Shown: positions 16,228-24,886 of the stretch, in pieces
Layout: every line of letters begins with the position of its first letter
Position numbering within the stretch: position 1 is the first letter of the stretch
Assembly (NCBI GenBank): GCA_026390015.1
Contig: JAPLGS010000141.1
Span: forward strand, 1 to 37,046
Direction of reading: 5' to 3'
Length of the DNA: 37,046 nucleotides
Origin: Chloroflexota bacterium
Lineage (GTDB): Bacteria; Chloroflexota; Anaerolineae; Anaerolineales; Villigracilaceae
Notes under the pieces: generated by a model
Told to the model about the DNA's origin: nothing
Database searches by the model: none
What the model saw: the letters and a program-made list of their open reading frames with translations, nothing else
Made by a program: the position numbers and the translations under genes

Positions 16228-18726
16228 TTATTTCACAACACCTGTCAAACGTGGATACCAATACCACAAGATATCTGCGGCGGGTTTACTGTGAATGGAT
16301 GTCGACAAATCCTGCAATGCGGCTGGAAGATAATATCCGCGGCTGACAAAGCCTGAGATCCAGCTGCGCGAGTTTACCGCGATAAGCATGGCTTCGTAAA
16401 TATCAGCTTGAGTTTGCAGGCTTAGACTTTCAGAGAGGGTGTTGGTATACGGCTGGTTTAATGAAGCCCAATCATGACAACCGTCAAGTCCATCTGAAAT
16501 ACACCCGTTGGCGGCTGAGGTGGTGGATGGATATTCCACTGCCAGAATGAGAGGTTTACCCAACACGGCTGCCAACGGCGCAACTTCATTATCCAATAAG
16601 CGACCGGCTTCATTTGAAAAATCTGTCTTTGTGGCATCCGGGTTTGAGGACAGGGAAGCTGACCATAATAAATAGATGCCATCCACATCCTGAAGAAAAT
16701 TCAAAGGTGTTTCAAGATTGGACTTCGTGTAGGGCAATGCCCATAAGATCTGACCTTTGAAATGCGTGCGGACATCAGCGATGACAGATTTCCATTGAAT
16801 GTCGATGTCTGCGAGAGCGTTGGATGGGTTCCCGTCCGGTAGTTTTCCATTGGGTAGGGCGGGCGAAACCCAGTCACCGCCGAGGATGAGGGTTTGGGCG
16901 CCTGTTTGAGCGGCGAGGTCTGCGTAGTTGATCGCGAATGCGCGGTAGTGGGTGAACCACGTCAGCCACCACTGTGCATCTCGTGGCGCATTCATCCAAA
17001 AGGTTGAAGATGAGACGGCGAATTTCGGGGTGGGGAAGATCGAAACGTTTAATCCCAAAGCCCGGGCTTGTGAGATCATGATCGCTGAGTCTATCCATAA
17101 TGGGTCTTGCCCGGGAACGGGTGCAAATTGTAACGGCGAGCTGCTTGTATACGTCCAGCTTGGAGTGAGAACTGCATTATTCGCGCCGAGCGCTTGCGTG
17201 TTTGCAAACGCCTGCGGTGCATAATAAGACCAGTTTGGACGATAGCTGGATTGGAATTCGACGCCTGTCAAAAAACCGCCTGGACGAGGTGTGATGGCGG
17301 TGCCTACCAATGTGACAGGCTCGGGGTTTTCAAACCATTTCCATGTATTGACTGTATCTTGAATATCCTGGCCGAGAATGCTGGTGCCGGCTTGTCGTCC
17401 ACTCGGTGCTGAGCCGGCGGTATCGCCATCGTCGGCGCTGCCACATTGACCGTTGCGGCAATAGCGGTACGAAAAAGAGCCAAGGATATTGAGCGGGCTG
17501 TAAAGTTTATAGGCCCAGCGATTGTTGCCGAGCGGCCACATGGGGATCGGTTCCATCCAGCCGAATGTATTGAGTTGAATATAAATAATATCGCCTGGTG
17601 GAGTGACGGGTGGAACGGTCACTTCAAAGAGAATAGGCGATGTATCACCCGCCGCCCATGAGACAACATTATCCTGGATCGTAATTTCCTGCGCTGACAC
17701 AACGAATTCACGTAAGTTCCATTGGCCATTTGCGCCATATTCTGCGTTCCAAAACCCGTCGCCTAATGTGTATTTATATTGGATGTGCGCACCGACTGGC
17801 AACCCGAGCGTGGTGGCGTAACGGCCGTCAGCCTGCAGACTCATAATTGGCATCCGGTCAGCGATCGTGCTTACGCCGCCCTGCAGGTCTGCGAAGGTAT
17901 TTCCAAGCTGTAGTAAATTTCCCGCAATACGAACTGGCACGCCGGGCACTGTCGTGGGCGGCACCGAAACCATAAATGTGACGTTTGTCAGCTGAGATGG
18001 TTTAACGCGCAAGTCAACGGGGGTTGTACTGCCTGCGGCGATGGACGCGCCCTGTTGAAAGGTTTGATACATCCCATCCAGGCTGTATGCTAGCAGGTTT
18101 TGCGTGCCGGTGGGTAATCCTTCCAATTCAAAGCGTCCGGTGGAATCTGTGAGGGTCTGTACACCGCCGGCGGTTACAAGTATGTTTGGCAGTGCTGAGC
18201 CGGTATCCGCATTGAATACATGTCCCTCGATCTTTCCCGTTGGACGCGCATATGATTTATCACCCCAATCCGCGATGATATCCTGTACGTCACTCGGTCC
18301 CGCCACATACTGCATGCGATAGCGAATAGCTGCGCCGGAATTGGTATCTTCCAATACTTGTGAGGCGCTGTGACGAACGTAGCGATATTTCACAACCGAG
18401 TTATACGGCAGCGGCAACACCGCAGTGTATGTGATCGTATCTCTCGGGTTCATTGGATATTGCGAGGCGTTCAATGAAAGCCCGGTCACTTCATCCATCA
18501 CGGCAATTGCCAGCGTTTCATTTGGTTGAAGCGGCTCTGGCAATGTAACCATAAAGTTGGTTTGTGCCATGACTTGCGGCGTAGGCGACGCAATTACATC
18601 CGGTGCAATTGGCGTGGATCCGCCGGGGTTGAGCGGGTTGTCGAATAATGAAATTGTGCAAGCCTGTAAAATAAAGGTAAACAAAATCACCGTAGTTAAC
18701 ATACGATGTGTTGATAGCTTGTTCAT
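16228..18726 (-). CDS. Large lipoprotein with sugar-binding-like beta modules and a GH113-like TIM barrel
   Basis: The start at 18726 has GAGGAG upstream and a lipobox (LQAC, Cys23). The 832-residue product shows, in order: a beta-sandwich module (about 55-150), a carboxypeptidase-regulatory-like module (163-243, GKIEGHVFNADTGSALPNIL), a CBM20-like module (248-358, PVRIAGNLLQLGN ... YKYTLGDGFW), a third similar module (365-465) and a C-terminal barrel-like domain (480-830). The last resembles GH113/GTA-type barrels: IMISQARALGLNVSIF, ADLAAQTGAQTLILGGDW, DIQWKSVIADVRTHFKGQI and LILAVEYPS. The glutamate of the last block (Glu731) matches a nucleophile position, but the place of the usual acid/base Glu holds GGDW (Asp618). 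Function is probably binding or trimming of a surface polysaccharide (inference). It is the last gene after tatC, 44 nt away. Confidence 0.72.
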   Translation of the reverse strand: MNKLSTHRMLTTVILFTFILQACTISLFDNPLNPGGSTPIAPDVIASPTPQVMAQTNFMVTLPEPLQPNETLAIAVMDEVTGLSLNASQYPMNPRDTITYTAVLPLPYNSVVKYRYVRHSASQVLEDTNSGAAIRYRMQYVAGPSDVQDIIADWGDKSYARPTGKIEGHVFNADTGSALPNILVTAGGVQTLTDSTGRFELEGLPTGTQNLLAYSLDGMYQTFQQGASIAAGSTTPVDLRVKPSQLTNVTFMVSVPPTTVPGVPVRIAGNLLQLGNTFADLQGGVSTIADRMPIMSLQADGRYATTLGLPVGAHIQYKYTLGDGFWNAEYGANGQWNLREFVVSAQEITIQDNVVSWAAGDTSPILFEVTVPPVTPPGDIIYIQLNTFGWMEPIPMWPLGNNRWAYKLYSPLNILGSFSYRYCRNGQCGSADDGDTAGSAPSGRQAGTSILGQDIQDTVNTWKWFENPEPVTLVGTAITPRPGGFLTGVEFQSSYRPNWSYYAPQAFANTQALGANNAVLTPSWTYTSSSPLQFAPVPGQDPLWIDSAIMISQARALGLNVSIFPTPKFAVSSSTFWMNAPRDAQWWLTWFTHYRAFAINYADLAAQTGAQTLILGGDWVSPALPNGKLPDGNPSNALADIDIQWKSVIADVRTHFKGQILWALPYTKSNLETPLNFLQDVDGIYLLWSASLSSNPDATKTDFSNEAGRLLDNEVAPLAAVLGKPLILAVEYPSTTSAANGCISDGLDGCHDWASLNQPYTNTLSESLSLQTQADIYEAMLIAVNSRSWISGFVSRGYYLPAALQDLSTSIHSKPAADILWYWYPRLTGVVK

Positions 18727-18770
18727 GCTCTCTCCTCGGATACTCAAAGCGGAGCGCTTCGCGCCACACC

Positions 18771-19694
18771 CTAGCCTGATTCTTCCTCGTCGGCTTTTTT
18801 CTGATCTTCAGCGATATTCCGCTTTCGCCCGGCGTAGGCGATGTAGCTGAGACCAATACTAATAAAATATAACAGGATCATCGGCGCCATCACCAGTCCC
18901 TGATTGATCGGGTCAACGGTGGGCGTTATGGCGGCGGCAACAATTGCGATGATCACAATGGCCAGGCGCCATTGCTGGGCGAGTATTTGCGGCTTGATCA
19001 ACCCGATCGCAGATAAAACATAGATCACCAGTGGAAATTCAAAAGATAGTCCCAGCCAAAACATCAACCCGGTTACAAATGAGAAGTAAGACGATGGCCG
19101 CAGTTCTGTCTTGATCCCAAGAATATCTTTCAGGAACAATAACGCAGAGGGCAGCATTACATAAAACGTAAAAGCCGCACCTGCCAAAAAGAAGAAGGTT
19201 GCCAGAGGAATTCCAAACAGTCCCATTTTTCGTTCACGGGGTTTTAGTCCCGGCGCGGCGAACAACCAGAGTTCAAATGCAATATAGGGTATCGCCAGCG
19301 CGATGCCGCAGAACAAGGCAACCTTCATAAATACACCGATCGTCTCGGTGACTTCGATCGCTTTTAAGCTTTGAACTCCGCCAATTGGCAGCGCGAGGTA
19401 GTTGATCACTTGTTGTGTAAAAAAGAAAGAGATGCTTACTGTCAACACAAGCGACAGGATTGCGCGCAGAAGATGCATGCGGAACGCTTCCACCTGATCC
19501 CACAGCATTTGGCGTGTATCTTTGTTGGTAGTTAACTCAACAAAAACCTCGGTCAGAGGATGCTCATCAGGTTCGGTATTCAGAAATTTGCGAAAGCGAG
19601 CGATGGCCCGAAATGGGAACGCGAGAACTGTATAGATAAGGCGAAAGGGAGCAGTAATGATCCGCCACACGCCACGGAAAAATTTACGAAGCAT
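18771..19694 (-). CDS. tatC: Sec-independent protein translocase TatC with N-terminal extension
   Basis: A 307-residue membrane protein with six hydrophobic segments; the core of the twin-arginine translocase that recognises RR signal peptides. Family marks include the helix start DQVEAFRMHLLRAIL (the place of the usual HLxELRxR), LKPRERKMGLFGIPLATFFFLAG and the loop QWRLAIVIIAIVAAAITPT. A standard TatC is about 240-260 residues; this one carries about 65 extra N-terminal residues with an amphipathic, arginine- and phenylalanine-rich start (MLRKFFRGVWRII) that may lie on the membrane. It overlaps the tatA gene by 11 nt. Confidence 0.95.
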   Translation of the reverse strand: MLRKFFRGVWRIITAPFRLIYTVLAFPFRAIARFRKFLNTEPDEHPLTEVFVELTTNKDTRQMLWDQVEAFRMHLLRAILSLVLTVSISFFFTQQVINYLALPIGGVQSLKAIEVTETIGVFMKVALFCGIALAIPYIAFELWLFAAPGLKPRERKMGLFGIPLATFFFLAGAAFTFYVMLPSALLFLKDILGIKTELRPSSYFSFVTGLMFWLGLSFEFPLVIYVLSAIGLIKPQILAQQWRLAIVIIAIVAAAITPTVDPINQGLVMAPMILLYFISIGLSYIAYAGRKRNIAEDQKKADEEESG

Positions 19695-20073
19695 TGGGTT
19701 GTTCGCTTTCGTTTGGGGTTGATTCTATTTCGGAGGGTACATTAATACTCTCAGGTGGATTTTCCGGTGTGGGAGAGATCGGCGTGGAGCGTGACGGTAT
19801 GTTCGGGTTGTTCATCCAGCTTGAGGTTGAGTTATTTAATTCATTCCCGATCTTGTTTACTTCATCGTTTGCTTCGCGCATGAGGCGGTTGGGCAATGTC
19901 TTCAGTTCACGTGAAGTTTTCTGGAACATTGACCAGGCGTCAGATGTGATAATTTCGCGCATCCATTTACCGATGGTCTTGCCGGCTTTTTGCATATCCT
20001 TTGGGCCGAGGATGATCAACGCAATGATAACGATAAAGATTAATTCAGATGGTCCGATGCCAAGAATTTCCAT
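19684..20073 (-). CDS. tatA: Twin-arginine translocase TatA/TatB family protein
   Basis: A 129-residue protein with the TatA/B layout: GIGPSELIFIVIIALIILG (one short transmembrane helix with Glu10 just before it), the hinge GPKDMQKAGKTIGKWMREI, an amphipathic helix, and a proline-rich acidic tail (NPNIPSRSTPISPTPENPPE). The glutamate near the membrane edge and the length are closer to TatB than TatA; with only one such gene here it may serve both roles. The start is 5 nt after the nusB stop and the end overlaps tatC by 11 nt. Confidence 0.9.
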   Translation of the reverse strand: MEILGIGPSELIFIVIIALIILGPKDMQKAGKTIGKWMREIITSDAWSMFQKTSRELKTLPNRLMREANDEVNKIGNELNNSTSSWMNNPNIPSRSTPISPTPENPPESINVPSEIESTPNESEQPNAS

Positions 20074-20078
20074 AGTAG

Positions 20079-20540
20079 TTAAGTTTCCAATTTTGTGTCT
20101 AATGTAATTCTATTCTTAATAATTTGATGGATCTCGTTTTCGTGTTCTACAAGTGTGCCGAGCACTCCGTTTACAAACCGCGGAGCGGAATCTGATCCGT
20201 ATAGTTTTGCCAGTTCCACCGCTTCGTTGATTGCAACTTTTACGGGAGTTTCTCGTGATACAGCAAATTCCCAGAATGCGATCCGTAAAATGTTGCGGTC
20301 AATTGCCGCGATCTGATCGAGCGGCCATTCGGGCGCGTACTTCGCGATCATTTGGTCAAGATCTTGTGTGAGGGGCAGCACGCCAAAGATGATCTGTCTT
20401 GCAAATTCGGCAAGATCATCGGCGAGCGGAATCTCTTCCAGGCGCATTTTCAACACGTCGCCGGGAAGGTGATTGTTTGCTATATCAGTTTCGTAAAGTA
20501 CTTGCAGAGCAATGCCGCGTGCTCTGGTTCGGGGTTTCAT
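20079..20540 (-). CDS. nusB: Transcription antitermination factor NusB
   Basis: A 153-residue all-helical protein. The family start TRARGIALQVLYETDIA, the central APEWPLDQIAAIDRNILRIAFWEF and the end FVNGVLGTL are all present. NusB with NusE (ribosomal protein S10) binds boxA RNA and prevents early termination of rRNA transcripts. The start is 4 nt downstream of the Asp23-family stop, giving tight coupling. The length is normal. Confidence 0.96.
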   Translation of the reverse strand: MKPRTRARGIALQVLYETDIANNHLPGDVLKMRLEEIPLADDLAEFARQIIFGVLPLTQDLDQMIAKYAPEWPLDQIAAIDRNILRIAFWEFAVSRETPVKVAINEAVELAKLYGSDSAPRFVNGVLGTLVEHENEIHQIIKNRITLDTKLET

Positions 20541-20544
20541 GCTT

Positions 20545-20892
20545 TCAAGCCTCGCTATCAGCGTAATCTATATCTTCAATATGAATGTTGACATGTCCAA
20601 CTTCCATGCCGACCATTTCCTGAATGGCGCGCGCAACATTTTGCTGGACGTTTCGGCTGACTTCGCGGATATTGACATTTTCCTGAAAGATGAGATGCAA
20701 GTCTGCGTAAACTGTATTGTCTTCTATTTCGATGCGAACCCCGTCACCTGCGCCTCGTTTAAGCAGTCGATTGACGCCCCCAGAAACAGGAGCAAGTTTA
20801 CTCACGCCGGGTACGCTCAACGCAGAGAGGCGCGCAATGGTTGTAAGAACATCTGGTGAAACGGTTGTTTTGCTTTGTGCGTTTTCAGTCAT
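20545..20892 (-). CDS. Asp23/Gls24 (YloU-like) family envelope stress protein
   Basis: A 115-residue protein with the Asp23 pattern: VLTTIARLSALSVPGV, a basic glycine-rich middle (GVNRLLKRGAGDGVRIEIE) and VSRNVQQNVARAIQEMVGMEVGHVNIHIEDI. In Gram-positive bacteria such proteins sit at the membrane and are tied to cell-envelope stress; a nearby nusB is common in Firmicutes (asp23/yqhY-nusB), and the same pairing is seen here. AAGGAG precedes the ATG. It lies between fabG and nusB. Confidence 0.9.
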   Translation of the reverse strand: MTENAQSKTTVSPDVLTTIARLSALSVPGVSKLAPVSGGVNRLLKRGAGDGVRIEIEDNTVYADLHLIFQENVNIREVSRNVQQNVARAIQEMVGMEVGHVNIHIEDIDYADSEA

Positions 20893-20903
20893 GGAAACTC
20901 CTT

Positions 20904-21656
20904 TTACATCATTGCCATGCCGCCATCTATGCCCAAGACTTGACCGGTGACATACGCGGCTTCGTCTGAGGCGAGAAACGCGGCGGCGTATGCGATCTCT
21001 TCCGGCTTTCCTTTGCGGCCAAGTGGAATCATTTTGAGCGCGGCTTCAAGCATTTCAGGCGTCATGCCGTCAAGGATCTCAGTGTCTACAAATCCCGGAG
21101 CGATGGCGTTGACGGTGATGTTGCGTGTCGCGACTTCACGCGCGAGGGCTTTGGTGAAAGCGATCTGCCCGCCTTTAGATGCGGAATAATTCGTCTGCCC
21201 CGGGTTGCCCATTTGACCGGCGACCGAGGCGATGTTGATAATTCGTCCAACGCGTTTACGCATCATGTGTTTGACTGCGGCTTTCGAGCAACTGAACGTG
21301 CTCTTTAAGTTGGTATTGATGACCGCGTCCCAATCCGCCTCGGGCATCAGCATAATTAATTGATCGCGGGTAATGCCTGCGTTGTTGACGAGGATGCTCA
21401 GGTCACCAAAAGTTTCCACGGCAAATTTCACCAGGGCTTCCGCCTGCTTGAAATCAGAAACGTCGGCTTGAAATGCGGCGGCTTTTCCGCCAGCGGATTG
21501 AATCTGCTTGACCACTTCTTCAGCCGCTTCAGGCGACTTGTTGTAATTGACCACCACCGCCGCGCCGCGTATAGCGAATTCCAATGCGATCGCGCGTCCA
21601 ATTCCACGTGAGCCGCCGGTAACGAGTGCTACTTTTTTATCTAATGATAAGGTCAT
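20904..21656 (-). CDS. fabG: 3-oxoacyl-[acyl-carrier-protein] reductase FabG
   Basis: A 250-residue short-chain dehydrogenase of the fatty acid elongation cycle, reducing 3-oxoacyl-ACP with NADPH. Seen are the cofactor loop TGGSRGIG (residues 13-20), NNAG (91-94), the catalytic Ser144, Tyr157 and Lys161 (NYSASKGGQ) and the C-terminal VTGQVLGIDGGMAMM. The high similarity to classical FabG favours this role, though other SDR substrates are possible, since no other fab gene is in view. GAAGGAAA lies upstream of the ATG. It is the first gene of the fabG-asp23-nusB-tatA-tatC-lipoprotein unit. Confidence 0.92.
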   Translation of the reverse strand: MTLSLDKKVALVTGGSRGIGRAIALEFAIRGAAVVVNYNKSPEAAEEVVKQIQSAGGKAAAFQADVSDFKQAEALVKFAVETFGDLSILVNNAGITRDQLIMLMPEADWDAVINTNLKSTFSCSKAAVKHMMRKRVGRIINIASVAGQMGNPGQTNYSASKGGQIAFTKALAREVATRNITVNAIAPGFVDTEILDGMTPEMLEAALKMIPLGRKGKPEEIAYAAAFLASDEAAYVTGQVLGIDGGMAMM

Positions 21657-21715
21657 GTATTATTTCCTTCAGGTAAACTGCAGCGCCAATGATTGCTATG
21701 CTTATTTTTATTTGA

Positions 21716-21721
21716 ATTATA
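21716..21721 (-). promoter_or_regulatory. -10 box for the fabG-nusB-tat operon
   Basis: A perfect TATAAT on the minus strand straddles the end of the DUF1461 gene (stop at 21717). The transcript would start near 21709 with a leader of about 53 nt that contains the fabG ribosome binding site. No convincing -35 box is present. Confidence 0.4.
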
Positions 21722-22385
21722 CACGCTGTTTTATTCCAAACGCGATTCCAGCCCCGCCCCCCAATGTCAGCACCGCAGCCCACAGAAAGGCATCCTCCCA
21801 GAAGCGCATCGGAAATAGGCGAATCAAGGTATCTGAAAATTCAAAGAGCCACGAATCTCCTTTGAAAAAAAGTGAATGAAAAAAAATAAAGAATTGTTCG
21901 AACACATTTGGATTGGCGAGGATGCCGAGCCCTGCGATGAGACCCAGGGTAATAGCGAATCCGATCATCCAGATTCCACCGCGGCGCAGGGCGAAAAGAT
22001 ATTCGAAGCCCCAGTCTCCACGATACGCGACGGAGCCGAAGAATAATAAAATGGCAAGGGAGATATACCAAACTTGCAAAGCGCCGCCCACTACCTTTTT
22101 CACATCAGACATGTGACTGAGTTCACGCTCGTTATAAAGCGGGTCCTCATTTTCAAATTGCAGATCACCGAGATAGGAAATTCCTGCGTTATTGACGAGA
22201 TAATCTATAGCGAAAGGCGCCCAATGTAAACGGTCTTTTTGCGTGAAACCATATTCGTCAGCGGGGAAATACGGCATGCGATATTCGATGTTGAAGAATA
22301 TTGGCGAGAGCAGGATCCGCAAGGCTGTGCCGATCAGGGCGAGCGGGACAAGGAAAGAGATGAGATAGGAGAGAATAGTTTTCAT
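21717..22385 (-). CDS. DUF1461 (TIGR01906-like) integral membrane protein
   Basis: A 222-residue protein with an N-terminal helix, an extracytoplasmic domain and three or four further hydrophobic segments (about 100-120, 134-155 and 195-220). The block YNERELSHMSDVKKVVGGAL is the conserved core of the DUF1461 family, found in many Gram-positive bacteria and Chloroflexota; its role is unknown. It lies 69 nt downstream of the membrane spermidine-synthase-like gene on the same strand and may be co-transcribed. No Shine-Dalgarno sequence is visible before the ATG. Confidence 0.82.
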   Translation of the reverse strand: MKTILSYLISFLVPLALIGTALRILLSPIFFNIEYRMPYFPADEYGFTQKDRLHWAPFAIDYLVNNAGISYLGDLQFENEDPLYNERELSHMSDVKKVVGGALQVWYISLAILLFFGSVAYRGDWGFEYLFALRRGGIWMIGFAITLGLIAGLGILANPNVFEQFFIFFHSLFFKGDSWLFEFSDTLIRLFPMRFWEDAFLWAAVLTLGGGAGIAFGIKQRV

Positions 22386-22454
22386 GTTATAAGGGTTTTG
22401 ACTCGAAAGTTTCCAGACGGTTGATGGGATAGCTCCAAGGATGGGAGAAGCACA

Positions 22455-24005
22455 TTACTGTAAAAAATTCAGCCCGCCTTGCAGGACGAAGCTGACGACC
22501 ATATCATTGACGATCCATTCGATGGGCGCGAGATCATCCGTGAAGACGGTGGTCGTTGTGTATCCATCTTTGAAGTTTGTAAACGTGGATGACATGGCCG
22601 CGATCAGCAATGGATGAATGTTTGGGTCTGCGGCCAACGCGACCAGGTTTGTGGAAAAGTTTTCGCGGGCTGTTGGTTGTTTGGTTGCGAAGATCATCGT
22701 ATTGAGCGTTCCGGGAATATCCATAATATATATGGATGGGAAGACAGTGCCGATCGTTGTGGCGAGTCCGTCAATTAGGCGCCGGTCGCCGGGGACTGAA
22801 CCAACATTGATGGTCAACACTCCGCTGTCAGTTAAGTGCGAAGCGATGATCGTAAAAAATTCCTGCGTGGTCATGTGCGGTGGAATATATGGCGGGCGGT
22901 AGGCGTCCACTGCGATAATGTCATATTGATATGGACTGCGTTCAAGGTTTAATCGTCCGTCACCGATGTGGACTGTGAGGTTCGGCAGGTTCAACCCAAA
23001 ATATTTTTCACCAACCTCCACAATTTTTTCATCAAGCTCAAAACCGTCGATGGCAATGTCGCCATAAACCGCCGCGGCCTGACGCGCGGCGGTACCCGCG
23101 GCGAGGCCGATGATCGCCATGCGTTTTATATCCTGCGGTTTACGGTTCGCATAAAAAAACGGGCCGACTAAAAATTGTTCCCACGGACCACCATAATTCA
23201 AAGTGTCGGGATGATAAATGGAGTGAATGCCTTGACCGTCGTTGAGCTTCAAGAGTGTAAAGCCGTTCGACTCTTGCACCTGAATATAATTATATGCTGA
23301 CTCGGCTTCGTAGACCTGCCCCGCGGAATGCTTGAGCGCCTGCCCTGCGGAAAGCGCGGCGACAAGCGCGAGCACGACCGGCATCCACATGAACTTAAAC
23401 ATCTCACGCTGACTTGAAAATTTTCCCAAACCCGCCAATGCAACAAATAGTAAAAATAATCCGAAGACAAAGAATGTTAATTTTGTGCCAATGGTTGGGA
23501 TGGTGACAAGCGTGGGGATGAATGTCCCAATGAATGACCCAAGCGTTGAGATGGCGTAGATCTGCCCCGAAACTTGCCCCGCCTTTGAAGTATCGTCCAC
23601 TAATAAACGAATCGCAAAAGGGGAAATCGCGCCCAGTAAAGTGATAGGGACACTGAACAGAATCAGCACGGCGACGAATGATCCTGCCATGATACCGACA
23701 CTCAACGCTTCGAATGCAGTCGCCGCGGATCTGAGAACTGGCCCGGCGATATAAGGCACGAGACCAATTGTGAAAGCGCCCCACGCCAGAATGCGATACA
23801 TCGCTCCAGGGGTTGGGTTGGCATCCGCCCATTTACCGCCGAGGAAATATCCCAGTGTCAGATAGATCAAGATCAGCCCGATAATGCTCGCCCAAACTAA
23901 ATTGCTTGTTCCAAAAACATTCCCGATGAGTCTCCCAGCGGCAAGCTCCGCCGCGAGCGTGGTCATACCAGATACGAAAACTGTAAAAAGCAAGTAGCGT
24001 TTCAT
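22455..24005 (-). CDS. Membrane-embedded spermidine-synthase-like protein (fused-MFS/SpeE-like)
   Basis: The start is set at 24005 (MKRYLLFTVFVSGM), 9 nt after a TATAAT box; the 24041 start is upstream of that box. The 516-residue product has about six or seven transmembrane helices in residues 1-225 and then a class I methyltransferase-type fold with MAIIGLAAGTAARQAA, an acidic motif end DGFELDEKIVEV, HIGDGRLNLE and AVDAYRPPYIPPHMTTQEFF. This layout is that of membrane spermidine-synthase-like proteins. The soluble family transfers an aminopropyl group from decarboxylated SAM to putrescine; for the membrane form the product is not known. No polyamine genes are nearby. Confidence 0.88.
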   Translation of the reverse strand: MKRYLLFTVFVSGMTTLAAELAAGRLIGNVFGTSNLVWASIIGLILIYLTLGYFLGGKWADANPTPGAMYRILAWGAFTIGLVPYIAGPVLRSAATAFEALSVGIMAGSFVAVLILFSVPITLLGAISPFAIRLLVDDTSKAGQVSGQIYAISTLGSFIGTFIPTLVTIPTIGTKLTFFVFGLFLLFVALAGLGKFSSQREMFKFMWMPVVLALVAALSAGQALKHSAGQVYEAESAYNYIQVQESNGFTLLKLNDGQGIHSIYHPDTLNYGGPWEQFLVGPFFYANRKPQDIKRMAIIGLAAGTAARQAAAVYGDIAIDGFELDEKIVEVGEKYFGLNLPNLTVHIGDGRLNLERSPYQYDIIAVDAYRPPYIPPHMTTQEFFTIIASHLTDSGVLTINVGSVPGDRRLIDGLATTIGTVFPSIYIMDIPGTLNTMIFATKQPTARENFSTNLVALAADPNIHPLLIAAMSSTFTNFKDGYTTTTVFTDDLAPIEWIVNDMVVSFVLQGGLNFLQ

Positions 24006-24014
24006 TATTGTCCC

Positions 24015-24020
24015 ATTATA
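24015..24020 (-). promoter_or_regulatory. -10 box of a probably leaderless transcript for the SpeE-like gene
   Basis: On the minus strand TATAAT (24020-24015) lies exactly 9 nt before the ATG at 24005, the same spacing as at mnmA. No ribosome binding site is visible. A second TATAAT at 24038-24033 would give a leader of about 20 nt. Confidence 0.55.
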
Positions 24021-24176
24021 TAAGATGCGCAGATTATACACGGAAGGAAGCAGGCGAATATGTCGAGACTCTCTTCCTCTTTCTGGAGAAGGCTTGGGGT
24101 TGAGGAAGAATTCTGATTACTCTGAATTTCTAATTTCCATAAAGTAAAATAAAACAAAAAAAATGAGGTTCAAACC

Positions 24177-24797
24177 ATGTACATTCCCAAACTTTATCGT
24201 GAAGAAGATCGAGAGAAAATTCTGGAATTCTTGCAGAAAAACAATTTCCCTGCATTAGTAACCCATGATGGAGAAAAACCGCTCGCGACTCACTTGCCTG
24301 TGGAGGTGATCGAAAGCGAAGATGGCGCGTTGACTGTTTTGGGGCACATGTCCCGCGCCAACCCGCAGTGGAAGAGTTTTGGTGATGGGGAGGTTTTGCT
24401 TATTTTTCAAGGAGCGCATACTTATATCTCACCGCGTTGGTATGGCCATGTCAACGTGCCGACTTGGAATTATTTGATGGTGCATCTATATGGGAAAGTC
24501 CGCTTGCTCGAGGGGGAGGCATTGTATTCCATGCTCAGCCGTTTGGTGAAAAATCATGAAGAACCAACTTCGTATAGTTTGGAAAGTCTGCCGCAGGATC
24601 TTGTGCAGAAAGAAATGAACGGTATAGTCGGTTTTGCAGTGGATGTGACTCGCGTTGACGCGGGATACAAGCTAAGCCAGAATCGAAATGATGAGGATCA
24701 TGACAATATTATCCGCCAGTTGGATGGGCGGGGAGATGAAAATTCTTCCCTGGTGGCGAAGGCAATGAGAAGTGGACGATTAAAATCGAAGGATTGA
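24177..24797 (+). CDS. PaiB-like FMN-binding protein
   Basis: A 206-residue split-barrel protein of the FMN-binding negative transcriptional regulator (PaiB) family: MYIPKLYREEDREKILEFL at the start, THLPVEV, LGHMSRANPQWKSF, YISPRWYGHVNVPTWNY and, near the end, GFAVDVTRVDAGYKLSQNR, all family marks. In Bacillus subtilis PaiB is linked to repression of protease and sporulation genes, but the fold is that of a flavin-binding barrel and many relatives may be enzymes; the regulator role here is unproven. GAGGTT lies 8 nt before the ATG. It is divergent from the SpeE-like gene. Confidence 0.92.
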   Translation: MYIPKLYREEDREKILEFLQKNNFPALVTHDGEKPLATHLPVEVIESEDGALTVLGHMSRANPQWKSFGDGEVLLIFQGAHTYISPRWYGHVNVPTWNYLMVHLYGKVRLLEGEALYSMLSRLVKNHEEPTSYSLESLPQDLVQKEMNGIVGFAVDVTRVDAGYKLSQNRNDEDHDNIIRQLDGRGDENSSLVAKAMRSGRLKSKD

Positions 24798-24798
24798 C

Positions 24799-24827
24799 TT
24801 GACGAATCATCTCCCCGCGTATACAAT
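24799..24827 (+). promoter_or_regulatory. Sigma-70-type promoter for the 31-codon ORF and bL25 gene
   Basis: TTGACG (24799-24804) and TACAAT (24822-24827) are separated by exactly 17 nt. Transcription should start near 24834. The -35 box overlaps the end of the PaiB gene (stop 24795-24797) only by position, lying just after it. Confidence 0.7.
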
Positions 24828-24846
24828 GCAGTTCGTTATCCGACCA

Positions 24847-24871
24847 GCGTCTCCGCGAGGAGACGCGTTTT
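24847..24871 (+). promoter_or_regulatory. Leader hairpin with T run (possible attenuator) upstream of the 31-codon ORF
   Basis: A perfect 8-bp stem (24847-24854 with 24859-24866) closed by a GCGA tetraloop of the GNRA type is followed by GTTTT. It lies 13 nt after the predicted transcription start, too early for a normal gene terminator of the new transcript, but it could also end PaiB messages. Confidence 0.6.
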
Positions 24872-24886
24872 CTGCCAAGAGTACCC

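Noticed and set aside
24072-24109. An 8-bp inverted repeat with 22-nt spacer in front of the PaiB-like gene
   Set aside because: The arms are pure TTCC/GGAA low-complexity sequence with a long gap; a chance match is likely.
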